Positions 18,641 through 28,603 of a stretch of 64,000 bases of DNA are shown here, one piece after another. Every line of letters begins with the position of its first letter. The stretch's first letter is position 1. Origin of the DNA: Roseateles asaccharophilus (GTDB lineage: Bacteria; Pseudomonadota; Gammaproteobacteria; Burkholderiales; Burkholderiaceae_C). The DNA lies in contig NZ_SNXE01000006.1 of the NCBI RefSeq assembly GCF_004362405.1, forward strand, positions 62,001 to 126,000. Reading direction: 5' to 3'. A program made the translations under genes and the position numbers. The notes under the pieces were generated by a model, which saw only the letters and a program-made list of their open reading frames with translations, was not told where the DNA came from and searched no databases.

Positions 18641-18822
18641 GCAATTTACCCAGACATCGGACCTGGGACTTACCCCCGTGGCCATGCGCCGTGCAGGGCC
18701 TTGCGCGGCCCTTGTGTAAATCCTCGCGCCTTGTTGGAATTAACCGACACCACGCTTTTTCAAGCCTTGTTAAGGTGCGCGCCGCCCGGGCAAAAGCGCT
18801 GGGCACAAGGAGTAGCAGCACG

Positions 18823-19446
18823 ATGAAACGCCTCTGGGATATCTCGCCCCTGGTGGCTCCCGACGCGCCGATCTTTCCCGGCGACGAGCCCTATGCCCTG
18901 CGCTGGACCGCCAGGCTCTCACCGGACTGTCCGGTCAATCTCTCGGCCCTGAGCATGTCGCCCCATGTGGGCGCGCATGCCGACGCGCCCCTGCACTACG
19001 CCGACGGCGTGGCCAGCGCCGCCGAGGTGGATCTGCACCCCTACCTCGGCCCCTGCCGCGTGATCCACGCCATCGGCTGCGGAGCGCTGATCCGCATCGA
19101 GCACCTGGCCCATGCGGCGGCCGATCTGCCCGAGCGCGTGCTGGTGCGCTGCATGCAGCGCGCCGACACGGTCTGGAACCCCAACTTCACGGCCTACGCC
19201 CCCGAGACCGTGGCCTGGCTGGCCGAGCGCGGCGTGCGCCTGATCGGCCTGGACACGCCCTCGGTGGACCCGGCCAGCAGCAAGACCTTGGACAGCCACC
19301 AGCAGCTGCTGCGCCTGGACCTGCGCGTGCTGGAGAACCTGGTGCTGGACGACGTACCCGAGGGCGACTACGAGCTGATCGCCCTGCCCCTGAAACTGGC
19401 CGGTGCCTGCGCCTCCCCGGTGCGCGCCGTGCTGCGTTCCCTTTGA
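18823..19446 (+). CDS. kynB: Arylformamidase (N-formylkynurenine formamidase)
   Basis: Hydrolyses N-formylkynurenine to kynurenine and formate, the second step of tryptophan catabolism. The 207-residue metal-dependent cyclase-type hydrolase has the metal-binding motif HVGAHADAPLHY (His48, His52, Asp54, His58). It also has LIGLDTPSVDPASS and LIALPLKLAGACASPVRAVL, which are KynB hallmarks. The ATG at 18823 follows AAGGAG by nine bases; upstream in-frame sequence is not KynB-like. First gene of kynBUA, divergent from abmA with a 247-base spacer. No KynR-type Lrp regulator gene is visible nearby. Confidence 0.93.
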   Translation: MKRLWDISPLVAPDAPIFPGDEPYALRWTARLSPDCPVNLSALSMSPHVGAHADAPLHYADGVASAAEVDLHPYLGPCRVIHAIGCGALIRIEHLAHAAADLPERVLVRCMQRADTVWNPNFTAYAPETVAWLAERGVRLIGLDTPSVDPASSKTLDSHQQLLRLDLRVLENLVLDDVPEGDYELIALPLKLAGACASPVRAVLRSL

Positions 19447-19456
19447 TGGAGTGAGC

Positions 19457-20755
19457 ATGAAGACGAGAGACGACGCCCTGGCCCGCGACGCGGCCGACCC
19501 GCTGCGCGGCCTCAAGGCCCAGTTCGATCTGCCGCCCGGCATGATCTATCTGGACGGCAATTCCCTGGGCGTGCTGCCCAAGACCACGGCCGCGCGCGTG
19601 CAGGAAGTGATCACCCAGGAATGGGGCCGCGACCTCATCAAGGCCTGGAACACGGCCGACTGGATGCACCTGCCCGAGCGCGTGGGCGACAAGATCGCGC
19701 GCCTGGTGGGAGCGGCGCCGGGTGAGCTGGTGGTGGCCGATTCCACCTCGCTCAATCTCTACAAGGTGCTGGCCGCAGCGCTGGAGATCGTCAAGACCGA
19801 CGCCCCGCAGCGCCGCCTGATCGTGTCCGAGCGCAGCAACTTCCCCACCGATCTCTACATCGCCGAAAGCCTGTGCCGCCAGCACGGCTTCACGCTCAAG
19901 CTGGTGGACGGCGTGGACGAGATCCCCGCCGCGCTCAATGCCGAGCTGGCCGTGCTGATGCTCACCGAGGTGAACTACCGCAGCGGCTACAAGCACGATA
20001 TGAAGGCCCTGACCGCCGCGGCGCATGCCGCGGGCGCGCTCACCGTCTGGGACCTGGCCCATTCGGCCGGCGCCGTGCCGGTGGACCTCAAGGGTGCGAA
20101 TGCCGACTTCGCCATCGGCTGCGGCTACAAATACCTCAATGGCGGCCCCGGCGCGCCGGCCTTTGTCTGGGTGCATCCGCGCCATGCCGACCGCTTCTGG
20201 CAGCCGCTCTCGGGCTGGATGGGCCATGCCGCGCCCTTCCAGTTCACGCCGGACTACCGGCCCGCGCCGGGTGTGCGTCGCTATGTCTGCGGCACGCCCT
20301 CGGTGATTGCCACCTCGGCCCTGGAATGCGGTGTGGACACGGTGCTGGCCGCCGAGCCCTTGGGCGGCATGGTGGCGCTGCGCGAGAAGTCCCTGGCCCT
20401 GACCGAGGCCTTTGCCGCCCTGGCCGAGGCGCGCTGCGCCGAGCTGGGCATCTATGTGGTCTCGCCGCGCGAACCGGCACAACGCGGCAGCCAGGTCTGC
20501 CTGGCCCTCAAGGCCCCGCTGCAGGAGGCCGGCTATGCCGTGGTGCAGGCCCTGATCGCGCGCGGCGTGATTGGCGACTACCGCGCCGGCGACCCGGCCC
20601 GCCTGGACGCCATGCCCCATATCCTGCGCTTCGGCTTCACGCCGCTGTACATCGGCTTCACCGAGGTCTGGGATGCCGTGGAGCATCTGCACCAGGTGCT
20701 GGCCAGCGGCGAGTGGCGCGAGGCCCGTTTCAACCAGAAGGCTGCCGTGACATGA
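19457..20755 (+). CDS. kynU: Kynureninase
   Basis: PLP-dependent cleavage of L-kynurenine to anthranilate and L-alanine. The 432-residue length is typical. Landmarks are [15 protein letters not shown] near the N-terminus, [27 protein letters not shown] (Asp of the PLP pyridine contact) and [19 protein letters not shown] with the Schiff-base lysine at about K225. It starts 10 bases after kynB with a GGAG site, and its stop overlaps the kynA start. Its product anthranilate is the substrate of the divergent abm operon. Confidence 0.96.
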   Translation: MKTRDDALARDAADPLRGLKAQFDLPPGMIYLDGNSLGVLPKTTAARVQEVITQEWGRDLIKAWNTADWMHLPERVGDKIARLVGAAPGELVVADSTSLNLYKVLAAALEIVKTDAPQRRLIVSERSNFPTDLYIAESLCRQHGFTLKLVDGVDEIPAALNAELAVLMLTEVNYRSGYKHDMKALTAAAHAAGALTVWDLAHSAGAVPVDLKGANADFAIGCGYKYLNGGPGAPAFVWVHPRHADRFWQPLSGWMGHAAPFQFTPDYRPAPGVRRYVCGTPSVIATSALECGVDTVLAAEPLGGMVALREKSLALTEAFAALAEARCAELGIYVVSPREPAQRGSQVCLALKAPLQEAGYAVVQALIARGVIGDYRAGDPARLDAMPHILRFGFTPLYIGFTEVWDAVEHLHQVLASGEWREARFNQKAAVT

Positions 20756-21603
20756 CTTGCCCCATCCACCACACCGAAAACATCGTTCGTGAGGAGAAGG
20801 CCCAGCTCGACTTCTCCAAGGACATGAGCTACGGCGACTATCTGCACCTGGACCAGGTGCTCAGCGCCCAGCACCCGCTCTCGCCCGAGCACAACGAGAT
20901 GCTCTTCATCGTGCAGCACCAGACCTCGGAGCTGTGGATGAAGCTGATGCTGCACGAGCTGCAGGCCGCCGTGGCCAAGGTCGCGGCCGACGAGCTGCCC
21001 GAGGCCTTCAAGATGCTGGCCCGGGTCTCGCGCATCATGGAGCAGCTGGTGCATGCCTGGGACGTGCTGGGCACCATGACCCCGCCCGAGTACAGCGCGC
21101 TGCGGCCCTATCTGGCCAATAGCAGCGGCTTCCAGAGCGCGCAGTACCGCCGCATCGAGTTCATGCTGGGCAACAAGAACCCGGCCATGCTCAAGCCCCA
21201 TGCCCACCGGCCCGATCTGCTGGCCCAGGTGCAGACGGCCTATGAGGCACCCTCGCTCTACGACGAGGTGCTGCGCCTGATGGCGCGGCGCGGCATTGCC
21301 GTGCCCGCCAGCCACACCCAGCGCGACTGGACCCAGGCCTATGCCGCCGACGAAGGCGTCAAGCAGGCCTGGCTGCAGGTCTACCGCGCGCCGCGCGAGC
21401 ACTGGGACCTCTACCAGATGGGCGAGGAGCTGGTAGATCTGGAAGACGCCTTCCGGCTCTGGCGCTTCCGCCACGTCACCACGGTGGAACGTGTGATCGG
21501 CTTCAAGCGCGGCACCGGCGGCACCGGCGGCGTCAGCTATCTGCGCAAGATGCTGGATGTGGTGCTCTTCCCCGAGCTCTGGGCCCTGCGCACCGAGCTT
21601 TGA
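20752..21603 (+). CDS. kynA: Tryptophan 2,3-dioxygenase
   Basis: Heme dioxygenase that opens the indole ring of L-tryptophan to N-formylkynurenine, the first step of the pathway. The 283-residue protein has [18 protein letters not shown], the active-site His56 in [12 protein letters not shown], and the C-terminal heme-ligand region [19 protein letters not shown] followed by [15 protein letters not shown]. The ATG at 20752 overlaps the kynU stop (ATGA). The frame is open for 880 bases further upstream, but that is kynU read in another frame. Last gene of kynBUA. Confidence 0.96.
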   Translation: MTCPIHHTENIVREEKAQLDFSKDMSYGDYLHLDQVLSAQHPLSPEHNEMLFIVQHQTSELWMKLMLHELQAAVAKVAADELPEAFKMLARVSRIMEQLVHAWDVLGTMTPPEYSALRPYLANSSGFQSAQYRRIEFMLGNKNPAMLKPHAHRPDLLAQVQTAYEAPSLYDEVLRLMARRGIAVPASHTQRDWTQAYAADEGVKQAWLQVYRAPREHWDLYQMGEELVDLEDAFRLWRFRHVTTVERVIGFKRGTGGTGGVSYLRKMLDVVLFPELWALRTEL

Positions 21604-21674
21604 GCGCCGAACGCCCCGCGGCGGCGGGGTGCGGGGCGGGCTTCTACAATCCGCGCACCGCTTGATTCACAGCA

Positions 21675-21713
21675 AGCGCCGCGTGCCCATCCGGCACGCG
21701 GCGTTCTTATTTC
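21675..21713 (+). terminator. Strong hairpin after kynA, inside the pepP leader
   Basis: Arms 21677-21687 and 21693-21703 pair perfectly over 11 bases (13 with the flanking AG/TT), with a five-base loop, followed by TTCTTATTT. It looks like an intrinsic terminator for kynBUA. However, a TACAAT -10-like element lies upstream at 21645-21650 and the aminopeptidase start only 15 bases downstream, so it could instead be a leader hairpin or attenuator for the next gene. Confidence 0.7.
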
Positions 21714-21728
21714 CGGAGACGCCCGACC

Positions 21729-23543
21729 ATGGATACCCGAACCGCCCCCCAGGCCCTGCGCATCGAGCGCGTTCGCGACGCGCTGCGTGCACAAGGCGCC
21801 CACGCCGCCCTGGTCCCCTCGGCCGATCCGCACCTCTCCGAATACCTGCCCGAGCGCTGGCAGGGTCGTCAGTGGCTCTCGGGCTTCACCGGCTCGGCCG
21901 GCACCCTGGTCGTGACCCTGGAGCGTGCCGCCGTGTTTGCCGACAGCCGCTACTGGTCGCAGGCCGAGCATGAGCTGGCCGGCACCGGCATCGAGCTGGT
22001 CAAGGTCAACACCGGCGCGGCCAGCCATTACATCGACTGGATCCTGGCCCAGCTGGTCGCCGGCCAGACCCTGGCCGTGGACGGTCAGGTGCTGGGCCTC
22101 GCCCTGGCTCAGCAGCTGCGCGCCGCCTTGGCGCCCGCCGGTCTCACCCTGCGCAGCGATCTGGACGTGGTGCAGGCGGCTTGGGACGAGCGTCCCGCCC
22201 TGCCCGCGGCCCCGGTCTATGAGCATCTGCCGCCCGAGGCGGCCGTCAGCCGGGCCGACAAGCTGGCCCAGGTGCGCGCTGCCATGGCCGCGCGCGGTGC
22301 CAGCCACCACTTCATCTCCACCGTGGACGACGTGGCCTGGCTGCTGAATCTGCGCGGCGCCGATGTGGACTACAACCCCGTCTTCATGGCCCATCTGCTG
22401 CTGGATGCCCAGAGCGCCACCCTCTTTGTGGGCGCCGGCAAGGTGGACGCGGCCCTGAGTGAGCGCCTCGCGGCCGATGGCGTGAAGCTGGCCGGCTATG
22501 AGCAGGCGGCCGCGGCCCTGGCTGCCCTGCCGGGCGAGGCGCGCCTGCTGCTGGACCCCAAGCGCGTCACCCTGGGTCTGCGCGAGGCCGCTCCCGCGTC
22601 GGTGAGCATCATCGAGGCCATCAACCCCAGCACCCTGGCCAAGAGCCGCAAGACCGCCGAGGAAGCCGTCTTTGTGCGCCAGGCCATGGAGCAGGACGGC
22701 GCCGCCATGTGCGAGTTCTACGCCCGCTTCGAAGCCGCCCTGGCCCGCGGCGAGCGCCTGAGCGAGCTGACGGTGGATGAATGGCTTACCGCCGCGCGCG
22801 CCCAGCGCCCCGGCTTCAAGGGCCTGAGCTTCCCCACCATCGCCGGTTTCAATGCCAATGGCGCGATGCCGCACTACCGCGCCACGCCCGAGTCCTATGC
22901 GCAGATCGAGGGCAACGGCCTGCTGCTGATCGACTCCGGCGCGCAGTTCCTGGGCGGTACCACCGACATCACCCGGGTCTGGCCCATTGGCCAAGTCAGC
23001 GATGCCCAGAAGCGCGACTACACCCTGGTGCTCAAGGGCATGATCAATCTGAGCCGCGCCGTCTTCCCGCGCGGCACGCTCAGCCCCATGCTGGACGCCC
23101 TGGCCCGTGTGCCCCTGTGGCAGCACGGCCTAGACTACGGCCATGGCACGGGCCATGGCGTGGGCTATTTCATCAATGTGCACGAGGGCCCGCAGAGCAT
23201 CTCCAAGGCCGTGCCGGATGCAAACATGGCCATGGAGCCGGGCATGATCACCTCCAACGAACCCGGCCTATACCGCCCGGGCCAGTGGGGCGTGCGTATC
23301 GAGAACCTGATCCTCAATGTGGGGCACGAGACACCCGAGAACGGTCAGTTCGGCGAGATGCTGGCCTTCGAGACCCTGACCCTGTGCCCCATCGACACCC
23401 GCTGCATTGCCCGCGGTGTGCTCAATGCCGAGGAAGTGGACTGGCTCAATCGCTACCACGCCGAGGTTCGCCGCCGCCTGGCCCCGCTGCTGAGCGGCGC
23501 GGCCCTGGACTGGCTGAAGCAGCGCACCGAGGCGCTGGTCTGA
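21729..23543 (+). CDS. Xaa-Pro aminopeptidase (M24B, long three-domain form)
   Basis: Cytoplasmic metallopeptidase that removes an N-terminal residue preceding proline. At 604 residues it is the long eukaryote-like APP1 type, with two creatinase-like N-terminal domains and a C-terminal pita-bread domain, rather than the 440-residue PepP. Metal-site segments are LLIDSGAQFLGGTTDITRVW (two Asp), DYGHGTGHGVGYFINVHEG (His) and MAMEPGMITSNEPGLYRPG with later WGVRIENL (Glu residues). It has a CCGGAGACG ribosome site before the ATG. A stand-alone gene, possibly using the TACAAT element at 21645-21650. Confidence 0.92.
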   Translation: MDTRTAPQALRIERVRDALRAQGAHAALVPSADPHLSEYLPERWQGRQWLSGFTGSAGTLVVTLERAAVFADSRYWSQAEHELAGTGIELVKVNTGAASHYIDWILAQLVAGQTLAVDGQVLGLALAQQLRAALAPAGLTLRSDLDVVQAAWDERPALPAAPVYEHLPPEAAVSRADKLAQVRAAMAARGASHHFISTVDDVAWLLNLRGADVDYNPVFMAHLLLDAQSATLFVGAGKVDAALSERLAADGVKLAGYEQAAAALAALPGEARLLLDPKRVTLGLREAAPASVSIIEAINPSTLAKSRKTAEEAVFVRQAMEQDGAAMCEFYARFEAALARGERLSELTVDEWLTAARAQRPGFKGLSFPTIAGFNANGAMPHYRATPESYAQIEGNGLLLIDSGAQFLGGTTDITRVWPIGQVSDAQKRDYTLVLKGMINLSRAVFPRGTLSPMLDALARVPLWQHGLDYGHGTGHGVGYFINVHEGPQSISKAVPDANMAMEPGMITSNEPGLYRPGQWGVRIENLILNVGHETPENGQFGEMLAFETLTLCPIDTRCIARGVLNAEEVDWLNRYHAEVRRRLAPLLSGAALDWLKQRTEALV

Positions 23544-23649
23544 TCGTCCTGCGCCGGCTGGCGAAGCCGAGCGCAAGAGCCTAGACTCTGTACAGGATAG
23601 ACGCGGGGCGGCATGGCGCCGCACCCGTCACATCCCTACGGAGGCTCAA

Positions 23650-23880
23650 ATGCGGCAGTCCAGCAAGCGAGTGGTCCCGGCCATGCCCGGCGCTTATTCC
23701 CAGCCTCCAGCCCCGCCCCCGCTTCTCTTCTCCCACGGTTTCTCCGAGGACGGCTTGCATCGCGGCCTGCTGATCGTGCTGCTGGCGCTGGCCGCCCTGG
23801 CCACGGTGGAGGCGCTCAACACCCGTGTGGCCGTCTGGCTGCTGGAACCGGTGCTGGTTCAGGTGCCTGCGGGGCGTTGA
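23650..23880 (+). CDS. Small single-span membrane protein of unknown function
   Basis: A 76-residue protein that I do not recognise. The N-terminal half is Pro/Ser-rich (residues 1-35). One transmembrane segment at about 39-58 (LHRGLLIVLLALAALATVEA) is followed by a short hydrophobic amphipathic tail. ACGGAGG lies eight bases before the ATG, which supports real translation. It is convergent with the LytTR regulator gene, with no shared operon. The 23544-23649 spacer upstream shows no clear promoter. Confidence 0.6.
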   Translation: MRQSSKRVVPAMPGAYSQPPAPPPLLFSHGFSEDGLHRGLLIVLLALAALATVEALNTRVAVWLLEPVLVQVPAGR

Positions 23881-23931
23881 GGGCATTGAGGGCGCAGGGG
23901 CCGCTCGGTCCGCAGGCCCGCGCCAGACGGC

Positions 23932-24753
23932 CTACATCTGCCGGAACAGATGCAGATAGCTGCGGCTGACCGGCAGGATTTCGGGGCGGCCGCGCAGATG
24001 CAGATCCGCCGTTTCATTGGGCCCGCGGGTCACATGGCTGATCGCGTGCAGATTCACCACCACCGAGCGGTGCACCTGGGCAAAGGTCTGGGGATCGAGT
24101 TGCTCGATCAACTCCCGGATGGGCGTGCGGATCAGGGCTTCACCTTCCTGCCAGACCACCAGGGTGTATTTTTCATCTGAGCGCATGAAGATGACCTGGT
24201 CCACCGGGATCAGCTTCAATGTCGAACCCACCGAGGCCCGCAGCCACTGCAAATAGGCGGGCTGGCTGGGCGGCGTTGCCGCCGCGGTGGCCCTGCGCAG
24301 GCGCTCATCCAGCTGTGCCAGGGCAGCCTCCATCGCCGCCTCCAGCGCCGCGCCGCCGCCACGGGTGCCCCCCGGCTGGCTGGCCAGCCGCTCTTGCAGG
24401 CGCTGCACCGTGTCCCGCAGGCGGGCGGACTCCACCGGCTTGACCAGATAGTCCAGGGCCCCTTGCTCAAAGGCCTGCACCGCATACTGCTCATAGGCCG
24501 TCACAAAGACCAGCTGCGCCCGCCGCGCCAGCTGGCGCGCAGCTTCCACACCGCTCAGACCCGGCATATGCACGTCCAGAAACACGATCTGCGGCTGCAG
24601 TTGCTCAAACAGCTCCACGGTCTCACGCCCGTTGCGCGCCCGGGCCACCACACGCAACTCGGGCCAGGCCTGAGCCAGGGCACGCTCCAGGCTGTCTCGC
24701 AGCAGGGGCTCGTCATCGGCAATGAGCGCGGTGGGGGCGACATTCAAGTTCAT
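23932..24753 (-). CDS. LytTR-family response regulator
   Basis: A 273-residue two-component output protein. The receiver domain (about 8-125) has the phosphoacceptor Asp60 in IVFLDVHMPGLSG, an acidic pair at ADDEP and the conserved Lys in DYLVKPVESARL. A linker leads to a LytTR DNA-binding domain (about 170-270) with VIFMRSDEKYTLVVWQEGE, LDPQTFAQVHRSVVVNLHAI and LPVSRSYLHLFRQM. The start overlaps the stop of its histidine kinase gene by four bases. Such pairs often control exopolysaccharide, murein or motility genes; the regulon here is unknown. Confidence 0.92.
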   Translation of the reverse strand: MNLNVAPTALIADDEPLLRDSLERALAQAWPELRVVARARNGRETVELFEQLQPQIVFLDVHMPGLSGVEAARQLARRAQLVFVTAYEQYAVQAFEQGALDYLVKPVESARLRDTVQRLQERLASQPGGTRGGGAALEAAMEAALAQLDERLRRATAAATPPSQPAYLQWLRASVGSTLKLIPVDQVIFMRSDEKYTLVVWQEGEALIRTPIRELIEQLDPQTFAQVHRSVVVNLHAISHVTRGPNETADLHLRGRPEILPVSRSYLHLFRQM

Positions 24754-25865
24754 GGCTGAAATTCGATCTCGGCGCGCAGGCCATGCGGACGATTTTCCGT
24801 CAGGTCCAGGCGTGCGGAGCTGCCGAACGCCAGTTGCAGCCGCTCACGCAGATTGCGCAAGCCCGTGCCGCTGCTGCCGGCCGAAGCGCTGGAGTCGGTC
24901 AGCCCTCTCCCGCTATCGCTCACCCACAGCCTCACAGGCCCGTCGCTCCCCTCGCGCCGCCCGCCCAGCTCGATGACACCGCCCTCCTCGCTCGGGTCGA
25001 TACCGTGACGCACCGCGTTCTCCACCAGGGTCAGCAGGGCCATGGGCGGAAAGCGAAGCGTCCGCAACTCGGCCGGCACCTCGATGCGGTAAGCCAGACG
25101 GTCCGGCATGCGCAGATGCATGAGCTCCAGGTAGGCCCGCACCAGGCCCAGCTCGTCGCCAAGGCTGGCACTCGGATCTTGAAGACGCGGCATGGCCGCG
25201 CGCAGATAGGCAATCAAGCTGCCCAGCACCGGCGCCGCCTGCGGGGATCCGGTCTCGACCAGGGCGCGGACATTGGCCAGGGTGTTGAACAGAAAATGCG
25301 GCTCCACCTGCGCCTGCATCAGGCGCAAGCGAGCGTCCAGGGCGCGGCGCTCCAACTCGCTGCGCTCCAGCTCAAAGTGCAGCGCCTGGCTGCGCGCTTC
25401 GGCATCCCGCTGACGGTAAAGCGCTCCCATGGCCAGCAAAGGGCCGATCAAGAGGCCGGATCCGGCAATCCACATAAAGCCCAGCAGTCGCCCCTCGCTG
25501 CGCAAGAGACTGGCGAAGTCCCCACCCACCGACACCAGATAGACCAGCAAGGTGCCAGCCGGAACCGCCGCCACCACCACCACCACCTGAAAAAACCAGC
25601 GCGCCAGCCAACGCGGCAGACGCCGTGGCCACTGCCCGGCTGCGGCAAAGGCCAGCAGGCTGAGCAAGCCCACGAACAGCGTGCGCCCGAGCAACACGGG
25701 CGTTGGCGTGATGAAGATGGGCGCCAGCAACAGGGCCGCGACCACGGCCAGGCCCAGGGCGACGGCAATGCGCCCGGGCGTCAGCGTGGCGACAAAAGCC
25801 TGCCAGGCCTCGCGATGGCTGGGCAAGGGAGAGCCGGGGGATGGAGATGGCGCCGCTGAGAACAT
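24750..25865 (-). CDS. LytS/YehU-type sensor histidine kinase
   Basis: A 371-residue membrane kinase. Four or five hydrophobic segments occupy about residues 30-160 (VALGLAVVAALLLAPIFI, ALLVGLLSLLAFAAA-like, FFQVVVVVAAVPAGTLLVYLV, IAGSGLLIGPLLAMGAL). A His_kinase domain then carries LMQAQVEPHFLFNTLANVRALVE (phospho-His in EPHFLFN). The HATPase domain has LVENAVRHGID, VSDSGRGLTD and GTGLRNLRERL. The ATG at 25865 is used; upstream in-frame TTG at 25901 is unlikely. It is the partner of the overlapping LytTR regulator. No ligand-binding domain is visible, so its signal is unknown. Confidence 0.9.
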   Translation of the reverse strand: MFSAAPSPSPGSPLPSHREAWQAFVATLTPGRIAVALGLAVVAALLLAPIFITPTPVLLGRTLFVGLLSLLAFAAAGQWPRRLPRWLARWFFQVVVVVAAVPAGTLLVYLVSVGGDFASLLRSEGRLLGFMWIAGSGLLIGPLLAMGALYRQRDAEARSQALHFELERSELERRALDARLRLMQAQVEPHFLFNTLANVRALVETGSPQAAPVLGSLIAYLRAAMPRLQDPSASLGDELGLVRAYLELMHLRMPDRLAYRIEVPAELRTLRFPPMALLTLVENAVRHGIDPSEEGGVIELGGRREGSDGPVRLWVSDSGRGLTDSSASAGSSGTGLRNLRERLQLAFGSSARLDLTENRPHGLRAEIEFQP

Positions 25866-25979
25866 GCCGGCACGATAGCGTGCCCGGCCACAGCACTCCA
25901 AGCCCGTGCCGGGCGTGGCGCGACGAACGACGGAATCACGGCCCTCAGCGGCGGGCCGGCACTGGCGTCCTGGGCCGGC

Positions 25980-26231
25980 TCAAGGCTTCCTGGAGCCGCA
26001 CATCACCACATCGCGGCCGGCGCTGATGGCAAAGCGCAGCGCCTCGGCCGGTGAAGCCCAGCCATAGCCACCGGCCAGGTTTTCGTCCCTGAACATCTCC
26101 TGCCTGGCGGCGTTTTCACCGCTGCGCAAGCGCATCACCACCACCGCGGCCACATAGCCAAAGCTGCGCGGTCGCTCCATGGCGCCGGCGTAGATGCGGA
26201 AATCCCCGGCATCGACTTCTTCGAAATGCAT
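25980..26231 (-). CDS. Small hypothetical protein
   Basis: An 83-residue soluble protein of no recognised family, starting MHFEEVDAGDFRIYAGAMER. It holds a possible beta-strand block SFGYVAAVVVMRL and ends with GRDVVMCGSRKP. GGGAGG lies eight bases before the ATG at 26231, a strong ribosome site. The sequence looks like a small alpha/beta domain, perhaps a DUF6723-like fold seen in Burkholderiales (uncertain). It sits alone between the kinase gene and eutC. Confidence 0.6.
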   Translation of the reverse strand: MHFEEVDAGDFRIYAGAMERPRSFGYVAAVVVMRLRSGENAARQEMFRDENLAGGYGWASPAEALRFAISAGRDVVMCGSRKP

Positions 26232-26340
26232 GCTGCCCTCCCTGGCCGCCAGTGGCCGACTGCTTGACTGCGCTGCAACTATGGCTGCCACGCAGCGTCA
26301 GCGCCATACAACCGAAGGGGGCCCTCCGATGGGGGGCTGC

Positions 26341-27150
26341 TCAGGCCCCGCCCAGCCGGGGCGCAGCAGGGGCTGCCTCCAGAGCCGGCGCATCGCTCTG
26401 GTCCTTGAGCGCCACCCCGGTCTGGCCCAGGCGGCGGGCCTCGCGCAGCAGCCACAGCAGCTTGCGAGCGGCCTCGGCCGGCGCCAGACCCTCGGCCCGC
26501 ACATTGGAGATGCAATTGCGCTCGGCATCGCTGCGCCCGCGGCGCGGCGCCCAGGTGAGGTAGAGGCCCAGGCTGTCCGGCGAGCTCAGGCCGGGGCGCT
26601 CGCCAATGAGCATCAGCACCGCCTGGGCGCGCAGGCGCTCGCCGATCTCGTCGCCCAGGGCCACCCGGGCCTGGCGGGCGATCAGCACCGGCCCCAGGCG
26701 CAGGCTCGGCCCGGCACGCTCGCGCAGCGCGGCCAGCACGGCGGGCGCATGGCGTTGCACGGCCAGGGCCGAGAGCCCGTCGGCCAGCACCGGCTGCAGC
26801 TCGATCTCGCCCCAGCGCCCGCAGGCGGCGTCCAGGGCCGCGGCGCTCTCGGGCGCCAGGCGCCGCCCCAGATCGGGGCGCATCAGGTAGCGGGCGCGGT
26901 CGGGCGCGGCGCTGTGCAGGCACAGCGTCTCCCAGCCCTGCCCCGCCAGCTCGGTCTGCAGCGCCGCCTCGTCCAGGGGCAGGTGCACCGCATCGCGGGC
27001 CAGGGCGTGGTCCACGCCAAAGGCCAGCACATCGCGGCTGCGCTGGGCGGCGCCGCTGCGGCCCAGGGCGATGCGGGCGCGGGTGAGCGCGCGCAGATCG
27101 GCCCAGGCGGCGTCGCTGTGGGCAGGCAGCTCGGCGGGGTCGTCACTCAT
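26341..27150 (-). CDS. eutC: Ethanolamine ammonia-lyase small subunit
   Basis: Light chain of adenosylcobalamin-dependent ethanolamine ammonia-lyase, which converts ethanolamine to acetaldehyde and ammonia. At 269 residues it is typical. Family blocks are [86 protein letters not shown] (in part) and [17 protein letters not shown] with the B12-contact Cys. The ATG overlaps the eutB stop (ATGA). No eutA reactivase, permease or microcompartment shell genes are in the window. Confidence 0.95.
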   Translation of the reverse strand: MSDDPAELPAHSDAAWADLRALTRARIALGRSGAAQRSRDVLAFGVDHALARDAVHLPLDEAALQTELAGQGWETLCLHSAAPDRARYLMRPDLGRRLAPESAAALDAACGRWGEIELQPVLADGLSALAVQRHAPAVLAALRERAGPSLRLGPVLIARQARVALGDEIGERLRAQAVLMLIGERPGLSSPDSLGLYLTWAPRRGRSDAERNCISNVRAEGLAPAEAARKLLWLLREARRLGQTGVALKDQSDAPALEAAPAAPRLGGA

Positions 27151-28538
27151 GCCAGCAGGGGCTGGCGCAGCCGCGCCAGCGCCGGGTGTTGCGGGCCCAC
27201 GGGCAGCAGGCGGCCCTGCGTGTCCACTACCCCCAGGCCCTCCAGCCAGGCCTGGAACTCGGGCGCGCGCCGCAGGCCCAGGGTTTCGCGCAGATAGAGC
27301 GCGTCGTGGAAGGAGCTGCTCTGGTAGTTCAGCATGATGTCGTCGGCCCCGGGCACGCCCATCACGAAGTTCACACCGGCCACGCCCAGCAGGGTGAGCA
27401 GATTGTCCATATCGTCCTGGTCGGCCTCGGCATGGTTGGTGTAGCAGACATCGCAGCCCATGGGCAGGCCCAGCAGCTTGCCGCAGCAATGATCCTCCAG
27501 ACCGGCACGCAGGATCTGCTTGCCGTCGAACAGGTACTCGGGGCCGATGAAGCCCACCACCGTGTTGGTCAGCAGGGGCTTGAAGGCCCGCGCCACCGCA
27601 TAGGCCCGGGCCTCGCAGGTCTGCTGGTCCAGGCCGTGGTGGGCGCCGGCCGAGAGCGCACTGCCCTGCCCGGTCTCGAAATACATCAGGTTCTCGCCCA
27701 GGCTGCCCCGTCCCTGGGCCAGAGCCGCGGCCTGGGCCTCGCGCAGCAGGGCCAGATCGATGCCGAAGCTGCGGTTGGCGTCCTCGGTGCCGGCGATGGA
27801 CTGGAACACCAGGTCCACCGGCACGCCGCGCTCGATCAGGGCCAGGGTATTGCTCACATGGGTCAGCACGCAGGCCTGGGTGGGTGCATCCAGCTGCGTG
27901 ATCAGCTGGTCCAGCAGGCGCAGCAGGCCCTCCAGCTGCACCAGGCTGTCGCTGACCGGGTTGATGCCGATGACCGCGTCACCCGCGCCGTAGAGCAGGC
28001 CGTCCACGATGGCGGCGGCAATGCCGCGCGCATCGTCGGTGGGATGGTTGGGCTGCAGGCGCACCGCCAGATGACCGGGCAGGCCCAGGGTGTTGCGAAA
28101 GCGGGTGACAACCCGGCATTTGCGCGCCACCGCGATCAGGTCCTGGTTGCGCATCAGCTTGGAGACGGCCGCCACCATCTCGGGCGTGAGGCCCGGGGCC
28201 AGGGCGGCGAGCACGGCGCTGTCGGCCGCGTCCGACAGCAGCCAGTCGCGGAAGTCGCCCACGGTGAGATGGGCGACAGGGGCGAAGGCCGCGGCATCGT
28301 GCGTATCGACGATGAGGCGCGTGACCTCGTCGGCCTCGTAAGGCACCAGGGCCTCGTTCAGAAAGGCCTTGAGCGGCAGCTCGGCCAGGGCCAGGCGGGC
28401 GGCCATGCGCTCGGTGGCGCTGCCCGCAGCCAGGCCGGCCAGCTGGTCGCCCGAGCGCAGGGAGCTGGCCCGGGCCAGCAGGCTGCGCAGATCCTCGAAG
28501 TGCCAGAGCATGCCGCCCAGAAGCTGTCGATACGCCAT
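27147..28538 (-). CDS. eutB: Ethanolamine ammonia-lyase large subunit
   Basis: Catalytic TIM-barrel subunit holding the ethanolamine and B12 sites. The 463-residue length is normal. Conserved stretches include [106 protein letters not shown] (in part) and [20 protein letters not shown]. It forms a two-gene operon with eutC. The 65 bases upstream leave no room for a cobalamin riboswitch. The free-standing eutBC arrangement points to ethanolamine as a nitrogen source, without a compartment. Confidence 0.96.
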   Translation of the reverse strand: MAYRQLLGGMLWHFEDLRSLLARASSLRSGDQLAGLAAGSATERMAARLALAELPLKAFLNEALVPYEADEVTRLIVDTHDAAAFAPVAHLTVGDFRDWLLSDAADSAVLAALAPGLTPEMVAAVSKLMRNQDLIAVARKCRVVTRFRNTLGLPGHLAVRLQPNHPTDDARGIAAAIVDGLLYGAGDAVIGINPVSDSLVQLEGLLRLLDQLITQLDAPTQACVLTHVSNTLALIERGVPVDLVFQSIAGTEDANRSFGIDLALLREAQAAALAQGRGSLGENLMYFETGQGSALSAGAHHGLDQQTCEARAYAVARAFKPLLTNTVVGFIGPEYLFDGKQILRAGLEDHCCGKLLGLPMGCDVCYTNHAEADQDDMDNLLTLLGVAGVNFVMGVPGADDIMLNYQSSSFHDALYLRETLGLRRAPEFQAWLEGLGVVDTQGRLLPVGPQHPALARLRQPLLA

Positions 28539-28603
28539 GCAGCCAGCCTAGCGAATCGCGTGCCAGGGCGCTACCGTGCAGCCCCGCAACGCGCTGCGGG
28601 ACT

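Noticed and set aside
28539-28603. Cobalamin riboswitch before eutB
   Set aside because: Only 65 bases separate eutB from the next gene, and no B12-box-like sequence is seen.
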